Of a stretch of DNA of 64,000 nt, positions 1 through 10,666 are shown in pieces. Where the stretch lies: positions 47,238,666 to 47,302,665 of the forward strand of contig JAVGWX010000002.1 in the NCBI GenBank assembly GCA_036924085.1. Reading direction: 5' to 3'. Made by a program: the position numbers and the translations under genes. Origin of the DNA: Ariolimax columbianus (Eukaryota; Mollusca; Gastropoda; Stylommatophora; Arionidae). A model generated the notes under the pieces. That model was not told the DNA's origin and did not search any database. It saw nothing but the letters and a program-made list of their open reading frames with translations. Position 1 is the first letter of the stretch. The number at the start of each line of letters is the position of its first letter.

Positions 1-3
1 TAG

Positions 4-690
4 TTTAACCTTTACAAGACCTCACAAAAAAAATGGATGCATTCCCCCGCAGTCATACTGTTTTTCAGCATGTCACATTTTACTGTTGTTGTTGACTTTG
101 AGAGCCTGTAACATTTTTATTAGTTGGTCTATAAATATGATTATGTTGTGTGTAGAGACATAAATCAATACATTTTTGGTGTTATTGTTTTTGTAGTGTG
201 TGTGTTAGTTTCTGAGATATAAGAAGATGAAAATTTATAAAACATAGCACAACCATTTAGACTCACTGATTAAGAAATGTCGCTCCTCTGTATAATCCAT
301 TGAAATCACAATGTATTGATACTGTTCTTTTCTAAGATCAGCATATCTGCTAGTTTCCACCACAAACGTATTTATTTCATTGACATAAACAAAACAGATC
401 AACCTCACAAAAATATTTTGCAACAACTTAACTTGACCATTCTCAATAATGGGCTAGCCTCAATCTGTGTAAAGAAGTTAATAGTGTTTCAAATTCATTT
501 TTGATCCAACATGAAAGACTTATAGCGGCTCAAACCTGTATAGAAGGAAATGACGTATTCATAATAAAACAAACACCTGATTTCAGTCTATTTTTACGGT
601 AGTTTGGTTGTCTATATATGATTAAAACGGTGTATATTCGACCGTTGCTAGTTAGCGGCTTTGGCTGTGAAGTGTACATTTTTGTCTGTC
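4..690 (+). mobile_element. MITE family E, right end missing (piggyBac-like, TTAA)
   Basis: The copy begins with TTAACCTTTACAAGACC, close to the ends of other family E copies near 15457 and 24470. Its body shares long blocks with 21340-22365 and 23766-24477: the 'GTTGACTTTGAGAGCCTG' block, a 'GAGACATAAAT' block followed by a GT-rich stretch, and the 'CTCAATAATGGG' block. There is no transposase reading frame, so it is non-autonomous. The right inverted repeat is not seen and similarity fades near 690. Assignment to the piggyBac group rests on TTAA plus CCTTT-type ends and is inference. Confidence 0.55.
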
Positions 691-1039
691 TCAATTTTGT
701 TACAATTCCATTGTAGAATTTACCAATCAGGAGTGTGGGCTCCAGATTAAAAAGATCAAATGCCTTGTGGTCTTTTATGAAAGGATCATTGCTAGCAATG
801 TCAATATTTTTGTTTAATAATAAAAACTTTCAGCTCTTTACAGAACATGTAATCATCAATACATGCCAAAATCTTGTATCCTGTGCCATAAATTCTAGCT
901 GTTTGCTTATACAGTAACACCAATTTCTTGTGGTTTTTTTTTCTGCACCTCAGTCCTTGATAGAGGACATTCTTTCTTGGAAGGCTGAGATAATTTGTTG
1001 TGTCTGTAGTTCATCATATCTCTTCAAGATTGTGTCTCT

Positions 1040-1115
1040 TATAGTTCCTACAGGTAGCTGCTTTCATGTCCAGCTCTCCTTAGTCACCTCTAATGACATG
1101 CCGGGTAGATTACAG
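1040..1115 (-). repeat. Fragment of interspersed SINE-like family F
   Basis: The block 'CTCTCCTTAGTCACCTCTAA', then 'GACATGCCGGG' and 'AGATTACAG', recurs in variant form near 2412, 7430, 12275, 32110, 47760 and 55195, and in reverse orientation near 35220 and 58145. No coding potential is seen. The rest of 690-1337 shows nothing recognisable. Confidence 0.5.
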
Positions 1116-1337
1116 TATTATTATTCTTTGCTCCTCTTTCAGACCCATGTGGGGCAGTTAGTGGCAGGAAATGAGTGTGGTGTACATTACCTTGATGGTG
1201 CAGAGAAGCCACTGCTTGCCTTGTGGTCTTCTCCCGATCCCCAGAAACACAAGCTCTTCACTTTTTTTCTTCCTATTTAATACAAGAAGGAGTAAGAAAG
1301 TAACTTTAATATTTTTTTACTAACATAATATTTCAAA

Positions 1338-1984
1338 TTAACATTTTCCTGCCCTGGATAATTTTGCAGATTTGTGTTTTTTCAATCTGGGTCAAGAGCC
1401 ACAATTCCGCATGTCAAAGTTGTATTCAAAATAGAATTAGTTAATATTGAGCTACAATTATGATCTAAACATCATAAGACACGTACATTAAACTATAACA
1501 TGAGGTATTCATATTAAATATTATATGTTAGTATGGAGTGTTAAATGGCATTAATTAGGGGTTGGAAATTGTAGAGGTAAAAAAATTCTTGTGCTCACCA
1601 CGTTATGTGTTTCGACAATATATCGTCTGTTCCATTACGCATACCTTTCTTAATTTGCATTCTAGTCAAAGTTGGAATCAGGAGTGTGTTGAATATCCAG
1701 ATGTGGGGTCATTGGTCTGATAAATAATTTTTCTTGCACTAAATGTGTTGACTTTGAAATATAACTTTCTCTATCTACTGATCGGAAATAACTTTACAGT
1801 TTAACGTTAAAATGTGCATGCCTGGGCTGATCAATGTCATGTTGTGTTGCTAAAAAAATTTAATTTCACAATCTAAATGACAAAACAGAACCAAATGTTT
1901 CAGAAGTCTGATGAATTGATCTTAGTGGGTGGAAATGTATGTTATGGCAGTCAGTGAAGGTATTTACAAGGTGGAAAAGGTTAA
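1338..1984 (+). mobile_element. MITE family D, complete copy with TTAA ends (piggyBac-like)
   Basis: A 647 bp unit bounded by TTAA on both sides. The left end TTAACATTTTCC is the inverted counterpart of the right end GGAAAAGGTTAA. The body matches copies at 14887, 25190, 37008 and 40607 through blocks such as 'AATTATGATCTAAAC', 'GTATTCAT' and 'TTAGTATG'. No protein is encoded. The target duplication TTAA and CCCTTT-like termini are typical of non-autonomous piggyBac elements; the class assignment is inference. Confidence 0.65.
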
Positions 1985-2411
1985 GATTATTTTTGTACTC
2001 CCCCTCGTATATTATTCCAGTGCCTTGGCTCTGGTAAATCTTATGGAAATATATGCATAAACTAGTCTTCGTTGTGTACTTTTGATGTCAATCTCTGGAA
2101 AGCAAACCAAATTTGTGCTTTTTGATTGTTGATCTTCTTCTGAACCTTGGGAAAATGAGTTATTCACTATTTTATTCCTATATTATATATGCGGTACCGC
2201 TTTCTTTCAAACCCAGACAGCTGACACAAACTCAGCATTTTTTGCTGCCTGTTGGAATGGTAGGTGGCAGTGCAATGAGTTAAGTCTTTTATCCTTGATC
2301 TCTGTTCATATCAGATTGTTTATTATGATTGATTCCTTTTTCTTGTGACCTGTTTGCTGCAAGCAAAACATAGAATGTCCACATGCATCTGTTGGACTTT
2401 CACTTTTACAG

Positions 2412-2500
2412 TGGTGGTTTCTGCAGCAATTTGTTTTACATTATCAGGTTGCTACTAGCCTTATGTACGGCCCTCTTTAGTCACCTTTTACATTGTTTTA
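2412..2500 (-). repeat. Fragment of SINE-like family F
   Basis: It contains 'GGTGGTTTCTGCAGCAATTT', a 'GGTTGCTA' block and 'CCCTCTTTAGTCACCTTTTA', the hallmark blocks of family F, also seen near 7430 and 47760. It lies just upstream of the first visible CNOT3 exon. The rest of 1985-2580 is intron without other recognisable content. Confidence 0.5.
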
Positions 2501-2580
2501 GTAGTCCTATGTTTGCCATTCTAATGACCAGTTGTACCAGGTGATAATATATTTTACATTTATTTCCATTTGACTTTCAG

Positions 2581-2631
2581 GAAAAACATGAAGAAGTTGA
2601 TAGAAAAAGACATAAATCTCAGTCAGAAGAG
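2581..2631 (+). CDS. CNOT3: CNOT3 internal exon (first visible), linker region
   Basis: An open 51-nt exon with a pyrimidine-rich acceptor ending ..TTTCAG and a GTAAGC donor. It encodes 17 residues, EKHEEVDRKRHKSQSEE, a charged segment like the one after the coiled-coil region of vertebrate CNOT3. It is in phase 0 with the exon at 4099. CNOT3 is the subunit of the cytoplasmic/nuclear CCR4-NOT deadenylase complex that pairs with CNOT2 on the CNOT1 scaffold. The N-terminal Not3 and coiled-coil exons are not in this window. On its own this exon is weakly diagnostic; splice signals and phase support it. Confidence 0.6.
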
Positions 2632-2736
2632 GTAAGCTGGTGCAATTGTTGTTGTTTCTAGTGTCAATGTTACTATATCTTCTTGATGGATAATTTGTTG
2701 CAGTATTAATGTTAGCGATAGAGAGTTCTTGGATAT

Positions 2737-3150
2737 TATATGGAACCAATACTGACATATGTCAGTAAATCATGGACAATCATCAATCAAGCACATAGAT
2801 GTTTGGAAGCAACGGAGATGTGGTTTTACAGAGTGCAACAGATTCCATTGACTGCAAGGAAGACTAATGATACAGTACTTGAAGAGGCACAAACACAACT
2901 CATTGCAAAGATCAGAACAAGGCAGTCATCCTTTTTTGGGCATGTTATGAGAAGAGATGGTTTGGAGCATGTTGTTACAGCAGGAAAGATAGCAGGTAAG
3001 AGAGACAGAGGAAGGCAGAAAGAGATGATGTTGGACAGCCCGAGGGAATGGCACGGGTGACAATCAGCAACAGAGTTGGTAAACAACACACATTGATGGA
3101 AGCGAAAGGAGGTCCATGATTGTCAACGCCTATTGCAGGGCACATGATGA
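2737..3150 (+). pseudogene. RTE-type LINE reverse transcriptase, C-terminal fragment
   Basis: The translation 'EPILTYVSKSWTI', 'EATEMWFYRV', 'FFGHVMRRDGLE' and 'GKIAGKRDRGRQ' matches the post-RT tail of RTE-type elements (thumb region followed by the GxxxGxRxRGR basic motif). It continues in another frame with 'VHDCQRLLQGT', typical of the extreme C-terminus. At least one frameshift and stops are present and the catalytic RT domain is absent, so it is a 5'-truncated dead insertion in a CNOT3 intron, in sense orientation. Confidence 0.75.
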
Positions 3151-3365
3151 TTATTGTGAATTATCATTGTGAGCATTGTTGCTGATAAATATTTCAGGTG
3201 GTTTCTAGGGTAGAAGACTCTTCAACTCATGACATTACACAGTTCTCTATTTATACAGGCCAAAGCCTGCTGAGTGTGGATTAGCCTTCTGAGTGTGAAA
3301 GAAAGCTCTAGAAACAATACCCATAGATGATACAGGAATATATGAGTGAATTACTCTTTTTGCAG

Positions 3366-3398
3366 GGATCAGAAGAAAAAGAAAACCATTTAAAAAAA
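3366..3398 (+). other. CNOT3: Candidate 33-nt CNOT3 micro-exon
   Basis: A strong acceptor (pyrimidine tract then TTTTTGCAG) is followed by GGATCAGAAGAAAAAG..., encoding GSEEKENHLKK, then GTGATT, a weak donor. The length is a multiple of 3 and the phase is 0, matching both neighbouring exons (2581-2631 and 4099-4172). The charged composition resembles the preceding exon. It may be an optional exon or chance. Confidence 0.25.
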
Positions 3399-3469
3399 GT
3401 GATTGTTGTATGTATTCATTAATGGGTGAATTATGTTATTAAATGCTGTTTACTTGCTGACACATAATG

Positions 3470-3990
3470 TGGTCTTGAGAAAAAACTCACAGCATGTACT
3501 TGCTGTTGAGCCAGCGGCGTCTTCTATGGTTGGGGGCAGTTTACCATTTGGAAGATGAGACGCTGCCAAAAGATATTCTCTATGGACAGCTGGCCATTGG
3601 AGTAGAAGAATCGGTCGTCCCACACTGGGATTCAAAGACGCATGCAAGAGGAACATGAAGTCATACGACATTCCATCTGAGTGCTAGAAAACAATCAGGA
3701 TTGAGCTGTTTGGAGACAGTTTCTTGGAAGGGGGAATAGTGGCTGCTAACTGTCGTAGAGGCCTTCTGGCTAAAGAGAAAGATATCAAGGAACACCCTGG
3801 CAAGCCAGCCTCCTCAGCATGGTTGTTTGATCTATAACAGGGACTGTCACTCACGGATTGGCCTTACAATTATACCAGACAGTGTTTAAATACAGAAAAC
3901 AGCTGGACAAAACTCACAGGGCGCTACGCGCATGGTCTATAGAACCTTAGACATCTATGATGATAACTGCTGACAGTGTTGTAACACTGT
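3470..3990 (+). pseudogene. LINE C-terminal fragment with zinc-finger-like tail
   Basis: With frameshifts, the + strand reads 'LSQRRLLWLG', 'LEDETLPKDILYGQLA', 'GRPTL', 'FKDACKR', then 'CNRDCHSRIGL'. This is the post-RT region and terminal CxxxC..H finger common in endonuclease-type LINEs whose C-terminus includes 'MxDxRLPK.LLYGEL'. Catalytic domains are missing; it is a dead 5'-truncated copy in a CNOT3 intron. Confidence 0.65.
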
Positions 3991-4098
3991 TTATTTTGTA
4001 TTTTTAAAATTTGTGCTTGTGAGTCTGATACACATTTTAGGCTTTAACAGCAGATAAGAGTATTGCGAAATGTTTGAAGACTTTTTTCTGTTCACCAG

Positions 4099-4172
4099 AA
4101 GAAGAGTGCTTCTCCTGCGCCTTCAGGAAACTCTAAACCTCAGTCTTCTTTGAGTAGACAACTTTCACAAAA
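4099..4172 (+). CDS. CNOT3: CNOT3 internal exon, Ser/Pro-rich linker
   Basis: The acceptor TTCACCAG and donor GTAAGT bound a 74-nt exon encoding KKSASPAPSGNSKPQSSLSR and a few more residues. It ends in a split codon (AA + T at 8083 gives Asn). The Ser/Pro-rich composition fits the disordered linker of CNOT3 between the N-terminal coiled coil and the CNOT2-binding C-terminus. Confidence 0.75.
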
Positions 4173-4789
4173 GTAAGTATGTTCTCAACAAATTTTCTAT
4201 TACTGTTTTTCATCTAAAGAGATAACCACACAGTCATGATAACCCAAGGATGGGAATGCAAAGAGTTGTGCAACGGGAAAGCAGAACTCAAGGTTAACCT
4301 GCTGATAAATGATATCACTTAAGATAGTGATGCCATTATATATACCAATAGATTAGTGCTACACAGTTGGGGTTTCTCAGCTAGTGAGAGGTGAGGTTGC
4401 TGAACGGAGTGGTGCATAAAAGCAGCAACCTCCAGTATGAGAATAGAGATGATGCAGTCACCAAACCTCTGAGATGGCTGAGGCTTTTATAACTTTGATT
4501 GAACCCTTTGCAAAGAAGTTCTCCAAGGGCATTGTCACTGTATTCACCGGTGTATTCGTTGTGTTACTGGTTTTGCTATAGGAGCGGCTGAATAAAAAAC
4601 GAGACTATTTCCGTCTGCCCCAATGACAATACAATGGCCATTTTGACTTTAGATCATTTTTAAACAATTTCTTTCTGGTTTGCATTGATTTTGAACGTGA
4701 TCCCATTATTGATTGTAATGAAGTTAAGTTGCATGGGTTTACAAGAAAACTGGTGTACCCAAAAATGAGTAAGTCTAAATGTTTGTGAC

Positions 4790-5295
4790 GTAATTAACAA
4801 AATGTGGAAACCAGAAGTTTAACAGAGGCAGTCATCATGTCAGACTTCTGATTCTTAGGTACAGAAGGGCTGACTAAGGACATGAGTGAATGGCAGCTGA
4901 AGAAGTATAAAACTTCCAGGGACTGGTATGAATATACTGTCCAGGTCATGCTGGGTTTGAGGGTAACAATAAAGTTGTCAACTTGGCTTCACAAGCACAC
5001 ATTATTGGCACACTAGGTATAGATAGGAGTAAAAAGGCACCATTTAATCATCGAGTACCATACAGAGAGATCAAGAACATTATAAATCAGTATATACACC
5101 AACGGAGAGAAGACATGAACATAAGTGGTAGACCAGACCCAATTCACCAACCTGAAAGAAACCAACAAACTACTAGATTTAGCCTGATAACAACTGGTCA
5201 CTGCAGACTACCAGAACATCTATACCGACTAAAAATCTCACACACTGATGAATGCCTATGTGGAACAGGGGGCTATATACTTTCGTTGGATCACC
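4790..5295 (+). pseudogene. LINE fragment: RNase H end and C-terminal finger
   Basis: In shifting frames the + strand gives a degraded RNase H tail, then 'PFNHRVPYREIKNIINQYIH', 'TGHCRLPEHLYRLKISHTDE' and 'CLCGTGG', the post-RNase H region with a Cys cluster found in I/jockey-like LINEs. A copy of the same family is at 38450-38990. It abuts the antisense RTE fragment that starts near 5300, giving a chimeric open frame that is not a real gene. The region 4175-4790 before it shows nothing else recognisable. Confidence 0.6.
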
Positions 5296-5299
5296 TCTC

Positions 5300-6575
5300 C
5301 TATTCTGATTGTGATGGCCCATTCCTCAGTATAGCTGCGGGTCTCAACTTCATCTCCAGCTGCCTTTGTCTTGGCCACAGAAGTCTGATGTGTGGTAAGT
5401 ACAACTCTAGAGAGGCATCTCGGATTTGGCAACGTCCAACAAGGGAGTCTGACCAACGCATTGGAGGTCTTCCCTGCAGTCTCTTCTTACTTTGAAGGTA
5501 CCAGACTGCTGTCGCTGTGCTCAATTGTTTCGTCGTAACATGTGACTTGCCCATCTATGTTTTGCTTTGTCTGCAAGGATTACCGCATCATTCACCAGGG
5601 ACAATCGTCTTATGTCAGAATTGGGGAGTCCCTGCATACGTTGGTTTCCTGAGAGTGATTCCCACCAAGCGTCTCTCAAGGAAGGCCTGGGTCACTCTGT
5701 TTGTCCTTTAGTGATTTTGTTAGTACGTCTCAGAATCGTAGCACATCGCAGGGAGTACAGTGGAATTGAATAGGGAGGCTCGTAGGTCCTGGTCATGGCA
5801 ACCATCTAGAACCGTGTTAATAGATGAGAGCATGTGCAACACGTGCAGTGACGTCTTGTCTGTTTTGGCTCCATGTTATTCTCCATATTGAGAAGGTGTC
5901 CAAGATAGATGGACTCATTGACATTCTCTAATGTACCTCGCCAAGGAAGACTGGATCACAAGTGGTGAAGCGATTGCGCAACACTTTGGTCTTCGAGACA
6001 TTCTTCTCCAGTCTCGCTTTCCTGCCTTCTCCATCGGATAGCTGCTTCATTTGGTTGGCTTCTGCTGCTGACTCTGTGATGAGCACTATGTCATCTGCAA
6101 ATTGAAGGTGATTGAGGCGTCTGCCATAAATAAATAGGTGTCCCAGTTGCATCGGCTGATGACTGATTCTAAACATCCGAAGAAGAGGTTTGGCGAGATA
6201 GGATCCCCCTGGCTGTCCCCCTTCTGAAATGGTACCACAATTGGACGTTGGAAGGGACGAAATGTGGAAGTGCAGTTCGTATAACTGTTGGGGAGAATTC
6301 TGATGTAACCAGGATCTACACCTTGTTCCAACAGTGAACCCCAGACAAAATGTGGTTCTACCGAATCAAAAGCCTTTTTATAGTCGAAAATGAATATCAA
6401 GGGCATCTGGAACTCTCGGGCTGTTTCAATAAGGCGGCGGCAGGTTGAAATATAGTCCATTGTGCTGGACGAATGCCGAAAACCTGCCTGTTCAACTGGT
6501 TGCGTTTCTTCAAGAGTGGTGTGGACTCTGGCAAGGATGCATTTTGTAAACAGCTTGTAACTGACGCCCATCAGA
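5300..6575 (-). pseudogene. RTE-type LINE reverse transcriptase (sense 3' part of an inverted copy)
   Basis: On the - strand: 'GVSYKLFTKCILARV', 'QPVEQAGFRHSSSTMDYI', 'FDYKKAFDSVE', 'KGDSQGDPISPNLFF', then frame-shifted 'GRRLNHLQFADDIVLI', so RT blocks 2 to 5 with the FADD catalytic box. A further segment reads 'LRASLFNSTVLPA', 'ERRLVGITL' and 'GRPPMRWSD' down to about 5300. This is the RTE subgroup known from nematode F52C9.6-like proteins. Several frameshifts and stops make it inactive. Its missing upstream part lies in opposite orientation at 6580-7315. Confidence 0.8.
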
Positions 6576-6579
6576 AACG

Positions 6580-7315
6580 CTCAATCGCTCCTCACTTGCT
6601 ACCACCTTCGCAGCTAGCAAGCAACTCAGAGCTTCTATCGACACCAATATCGATGCCGACTATGCAAATGTGATTGCAACAATCACATCCATTTCAAAGG
6701 CAGCCGGTCTCCCAGTACCCACTCACACCACAAATCGTATTTCACTTGCCACTCAAGCTTTGTTAGAGGATAAGATGGTTTGTTCTCCAGACCACCACGC
6801 AGCCTTCACCACCCTACATTATATCTGCTGTCAAAAATTTAGAGGTCATGAAAACTTTGCCTGCGAACGTCTTCCGATGGGTCTCGCACGTCTTCCGATG
6901 GGTCTCGCACAACATCAATGCTGGGCATGGAGTCCATAATGAAAGCTTACTATAGCAACCTGTTCAGGTTGTCAGAACTTCCTCCAACTGCCCTCCCATC
7001 CACTTTAGCCCCTCTTCCAGACTTCCTGCATTCAGAAATTCGCCATGCTGTCGAGTCAGTCATCTGGAAAATCACCAGGTGAAAATGGCATCATTGTGGA
7101 AGCCATCCGGGCTTGAGGTCTACCCCTTTACCAAGCCATAGATCAACGTCTTACATGTTATCTTCATTCAGGAGGAGCACCTGCTACCTGGCACAACTCG
7201 TGGACAACACGCTTGTACTAGAATGTAGACAAAGAGAATTTCAGAAACTATCATCCAATTGCTCTTCTCCCGGTCACACTCTTATTCTTCATCTCTTAAT
7301 TAAGTGTTCCTGCAA
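6580..7315 (+). pseudogene. RTE-type LINE, pre-RT segment in inverted orientation
   Basis: The + strand reads 'ASKQLRASIDTNIDADYANV', 'RISLATQALLEDKM', 'YYSNLFRLSELPPTALPST', 'SEIRHAVESV' and 'FRNYHPIALLPV'. These are the linker between endonuclease and RT and RT block 1 of the same RTE subgroup as 5300-6575. The fragment ends exactly where the antisense fragment begins within the protein order, so the two are one element with an inverted 5' part. A 21 bp direct repeat (CGTCTTCCGATGGGTCTCGCA) occurs twice at 6869-6910. Confidence 0.7.
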
Positions 7316-7404
7316 CTGTTACTGACTTCTTTTCCGTTGAACTCCTTATGAAGGATAGGACCAGCACTGTAGAACGCTCCTTACAGGCAGTCTGTGTATT
7401 CTTG

Positions 7405-7545
7405 GAGTGGTTGTTTCTTTAGCAATATGTAGCTTCATGCACAGCCCTAAGCTTTATGCACAACCCTCTTTAGACACCCTTTATAACATACATGGAGATA
7501 CAGTGGTCGCTTTATTTCCTCTCCAGTAGCGGACTCCAGGATCCA
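7405..7545 (-). repeat. SINE-like family F copy
   Basis: It contains 'TGCACAACCCTCTTTAGACA' and 'GGAGATACAGTGGTC', which align with copies at 47740-47880 and 12275-12400. No coding content. The remainder of 7545-8080 is CNOT3 intron with no feature recognised. Confidence 0.5.
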
Positions 7546-8082
7546 CATGGGTGAGTAGGTGACTCATTGTTTATTGTATCTAGGGCCAACTTCTTACGTC
7601 CTGCTGTTCTGGCTATTCTAATAGCCAACTTGAGAACAAGCTATCTCTGCAAAATTTGAACTGACAGAATTTACTGCTTGTAGAGGTCCTGTCCTACATG
7701 TTCAAGATTTTGGACAAAGCTGCAATATAAATCACGGCATTCAAATGTTGCTTGTGCATGACAAAAAGTTAAACATTTTTTGAATGCTGTTAGGAACAAA
7801 ATATCCCCACAATATGTGCATGGCTTCAGAAGTTTAAAAAGGGCATGACATTCAAGGAAGTGGTTAATTAAAATAAATTGCTGTCATGACAATTTTTAAC
7901 CATTGCTAGAATAATACACTATGGTGTAGGAGTGTGTATGATATTTATAGATCTGAGGAATAAGTGCTGCTTACCCTGGCAGTCACAGCATAGTGTGATA
8001 GCTAGTTTTTAATTTCACATGCAGCAGTTTACTGAAGTAAATTTTTGTCCTAAGCAAATGTAATTTGTATGTCATATTTCAG

Positions 8083-8204
8083 TAGTACAGGTGCACTAAA
8101 CTCAGACAGTAACTCTGTGAATAGCAACCATCATCCATCGACAACATCATCGCCTTTGACAGCATATGCTGCAGCCGCAGGTGGGCAGCAAAACAGCTCA
8201 TCAG
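8083..8204 (+). CDS. CNOT3: CNOT3 internal exon, Ser/Asn-rich linker
   Basis: The acceptor ATTTCAG and donor GTATGT flank 122 nt encoding (N)STGALNSDSNSVNSNHHPST and then 'LTAYAAAAGGQQNSSS'. The AYAAAAGG segment occurs in invertebrate CNOT3. It receives 1 nt and gives 1 nt (G + GT at 11377 = Gly), so phase agrees with both neighbours. Confidence 0.85.
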
Positions 8205-8719
8205 GTATGTGGTTTTTTTAAATCCAACAATGGCCAGAACTGTATAGTAGCTATAATTCTATCTGTAATACATACAAACACATAACCAAAAAAAATGTAG
8301 CTATTAACAATTGATTTCTTTAAATTTAAAACCCAATACATAATGTTGGCTACTTATTTTCGATACAGAAGTGACAATATTTGGTGGCTAGAACAGTCCA
8401 TATGAAAACACATTTTTGACTGGATTGAGTTCTCTTATTTTTAACAAATTACAGAAACCTAGTATTTATAAAAGAAAAATATATTTACATAATTTGTAAG
8501 TCTTATGGGGAAAGACCCATACACAACAATGGATAGTGAATCAAATATTGGAAAAACTATACAAACTATGGCAACTGTACATATTGACAAGAACAAGAAT
8601 GCATCCTCCTTGGTAGTAACTGCTGTGGTACCACCTTTATCTTTTTTAACTGAAATAAATGATTAATATGTATATATTCAATACATATAATAATTATTTT
8701 GTTGCTCCTTTTCTTTCCT

Positions 8720-9905
8720 ATGGTGTAGAATTTTTCCAGAAAGCAAACCAGACCATTAAATCCACTGTCTTCCTCTTGACCTGGTTCCAGTCTAGTCCTC
8801 TGTCTCTTATAGACTATCTTATATTGTCATCCAAGCAGACTTTGGGTTGTCCTGGTAGTCTGGATCTTTTGCTCTTTGTTTCCCAAGCCTGCCGTTGTAG
8901 CCCTCATTCTACAGACATGGCTAAATCATTGTAATTAAAATTGCTAAACCCGAGTTTGTAAGGGCTAGGTTTCGAGATCTTCTCACTTTGTTCGATTATG
9001 CACCTTGCCACTTGTTATTTGGACCACTTTCCTTAGATACCTCATTTCAGAGGCCTTATGGTCATCCATTTGAGTTTTATTTCCTATTTCTCTATTAGTG
9101 AGGGATCCTTTATTTAAGGCACATAAATGTCAGTTGCTGCTCTTTGAGTAGCCAACTCTTCTTTGATACCTACCTTCTGATCTATTAGAATTCCCATAAT
9201 TTCTGTTTTGCAGTTAACACTTTGTTCATGGCTTTTTTTTCTGAGTGCTACATTCTATTTGTATTTCTCACTTTTCTCTGCTGTATTCTTGATTTTCAAA
9301 TATTGCCTTTTTTCTTTTTCCTTTATCATTTTGACTTCTTTTTGTCCACCAGGGTGCCCGCTTTATATCATTTTCGACTAACTTTATCACATATTTCTAC
9401 TTCACCAGCCTTGAATTTTAGCTACAGAGCTTCTAGATTTTCAGGTGGTTCCTCTATACTTGATATAAGCCCCTGATATCTGTTCCTAACTTTAGGGTCT
9501 CTTCGCTTGTAGGTCTTTATTCTTGCTTCTCTTTCACTGGTGTTTGATTTATGTGATTATTGACATTGTTTTGATGGGCTACACTTTTGTTTGCTCTCTT
9601 TATTGTCACTAGGTAGTGGTCAGTTCTGATTTCTGATACTCAAGCCTCTGACATCTCTCACATACTTAAATGAATCTTTCCTCACGATGGTGTAATCCAT
9701 TTGGATTTCTCATTCCTTGTGATGCTTCATGTATGCACTTACAAGTGAAATTTGTATTTGTGATGTCAGGGGTTGCCTTCTACTGTCATTCAGAACATCA
9801 TTACCAAATCTCCCAATCAAGATCCATGGATCTCCTATCCATTTTTTCTGAATTTCATTGAGCTAGGATTTCCAATTTGCATTTCTTCCATGAGCTAGTC
9901 CTCTT
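8720..9905 (-). pseudogene. RTE-type LINE remnant (endonuclease end joined to C-terminal tail)
   Basis: Reading 9905 to 8720 on the - strand, with many stops: 'RFGNDVLNDSRRQPLTSQ', 'MDYTIVRKDSFKYVRDVRG' (end of the apurinic-type endonuclease), a lysine-rich linker with 'RYQGLISSIEE', then 'MRYLRKVVQIT', 'HVCRMRATTAG' and 'RLEPGQEEDSG', the post-RT tail. The RT core is deleted. It is a heavily decayed RTE copy in the intron between the exons at 8083 and 11377. Confidence 0.6.
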
Positions 9906-9929
9906 TCTGTTGATACTATTAATGTTCTA

Positions 9930-10666
9930 CTAGGCGTGTTCAAATGAAACCAGAACTAACTGCACCAAGTTAACATACGTACGATGCACATGATTACGTC
10001 ACTTCTGATGTAAACAGCACATACCAACTGCCAAGTTTCCAAAATTTCATTATCCTCTGACTCATAGTTTCCTCGGCAGACCGTTGAAAACATTGCAGGT
10101 GTGATACAAAATCTGTCCATAGTTGATCAGTGAGCGGTGATTCGGTTTCTAACAGCTGAAGGATGTCATCCATTTGACGTTCATCGCAGAATGCAGGCAG
10201 TGTATGGTGGCAAAAGTGTGGCGAACGTAAGCTCCGGTGACGGTCCACCCGAATTGCTGCATCAATTTTGGCAATGTCATCTTCTGACGCAACAATATGC
10301 GCCTGGCCTGGTCTCGGAAGATCTTTCGTTAACTCGTGTCCTTCTTTACACATCGTTGTCCAGTTCTTCACTGTTGTCTTTGAAACATTTTTGTCTCCAT
10401 ACATTCTGTGATGTATGTCAACTGATCGTCATCTTTCAGCTGTTAGAAACCGAATCACCGCTAGCTGATCAACTCTGGATGGATTCCATAACACCTCCAC
10501 CATGTTTTCAATGGTCTGCTGAGGAAACTATGGGTCTGAGGATAATGAAATTTTGCAAACTTGACGATTGGTATGTGCTGTTTACACCAGAAGTGACGTC
10601 AATCATGCGTATTTTAGGTATGTTCACATGGTGCAGTTAGGTCCGGTTTCATTTGAACACGCCTCA
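9930..10666 (-). mobile_element. Foldback mariner-derived element with long inverted repeats
   Basis: Outer ends CTAGGCGTGTTCAAATGAAA and its inverted mate ..TTTCATTTGAACACGCCTCA are flanked by TA. The inverted repeats extend about 200 bp inward: 9935-10150 pairs with 10440-10660, so both arms encode versions of the same peptide (LLETESPLxDQLWxD..). The - strand centre reads 'MYGDKNVSKTTVKNWTTMCK' and 'KIDAAIRVDRHRSL', the paired helix-turn-helix of mariner transposases. The DDE catalytic domain is absent. It is non-autonomous, in a CNOT3 intron. Confidence 0.75.

Noticed and set aside
930..1280. 116-codon open frame on the + strand, possible upstream CNOT3 exon
   Set aside because: It contains a family F repeat block, and its peptide resembles no CNOT3 segment.
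4983..5495. 170-codon open frame on the + strand
   Set aside because: The N-terminal part is a decayed LINE RNase H end and the rest is antisense RTE sequence; a chance fusion of two dead elements.
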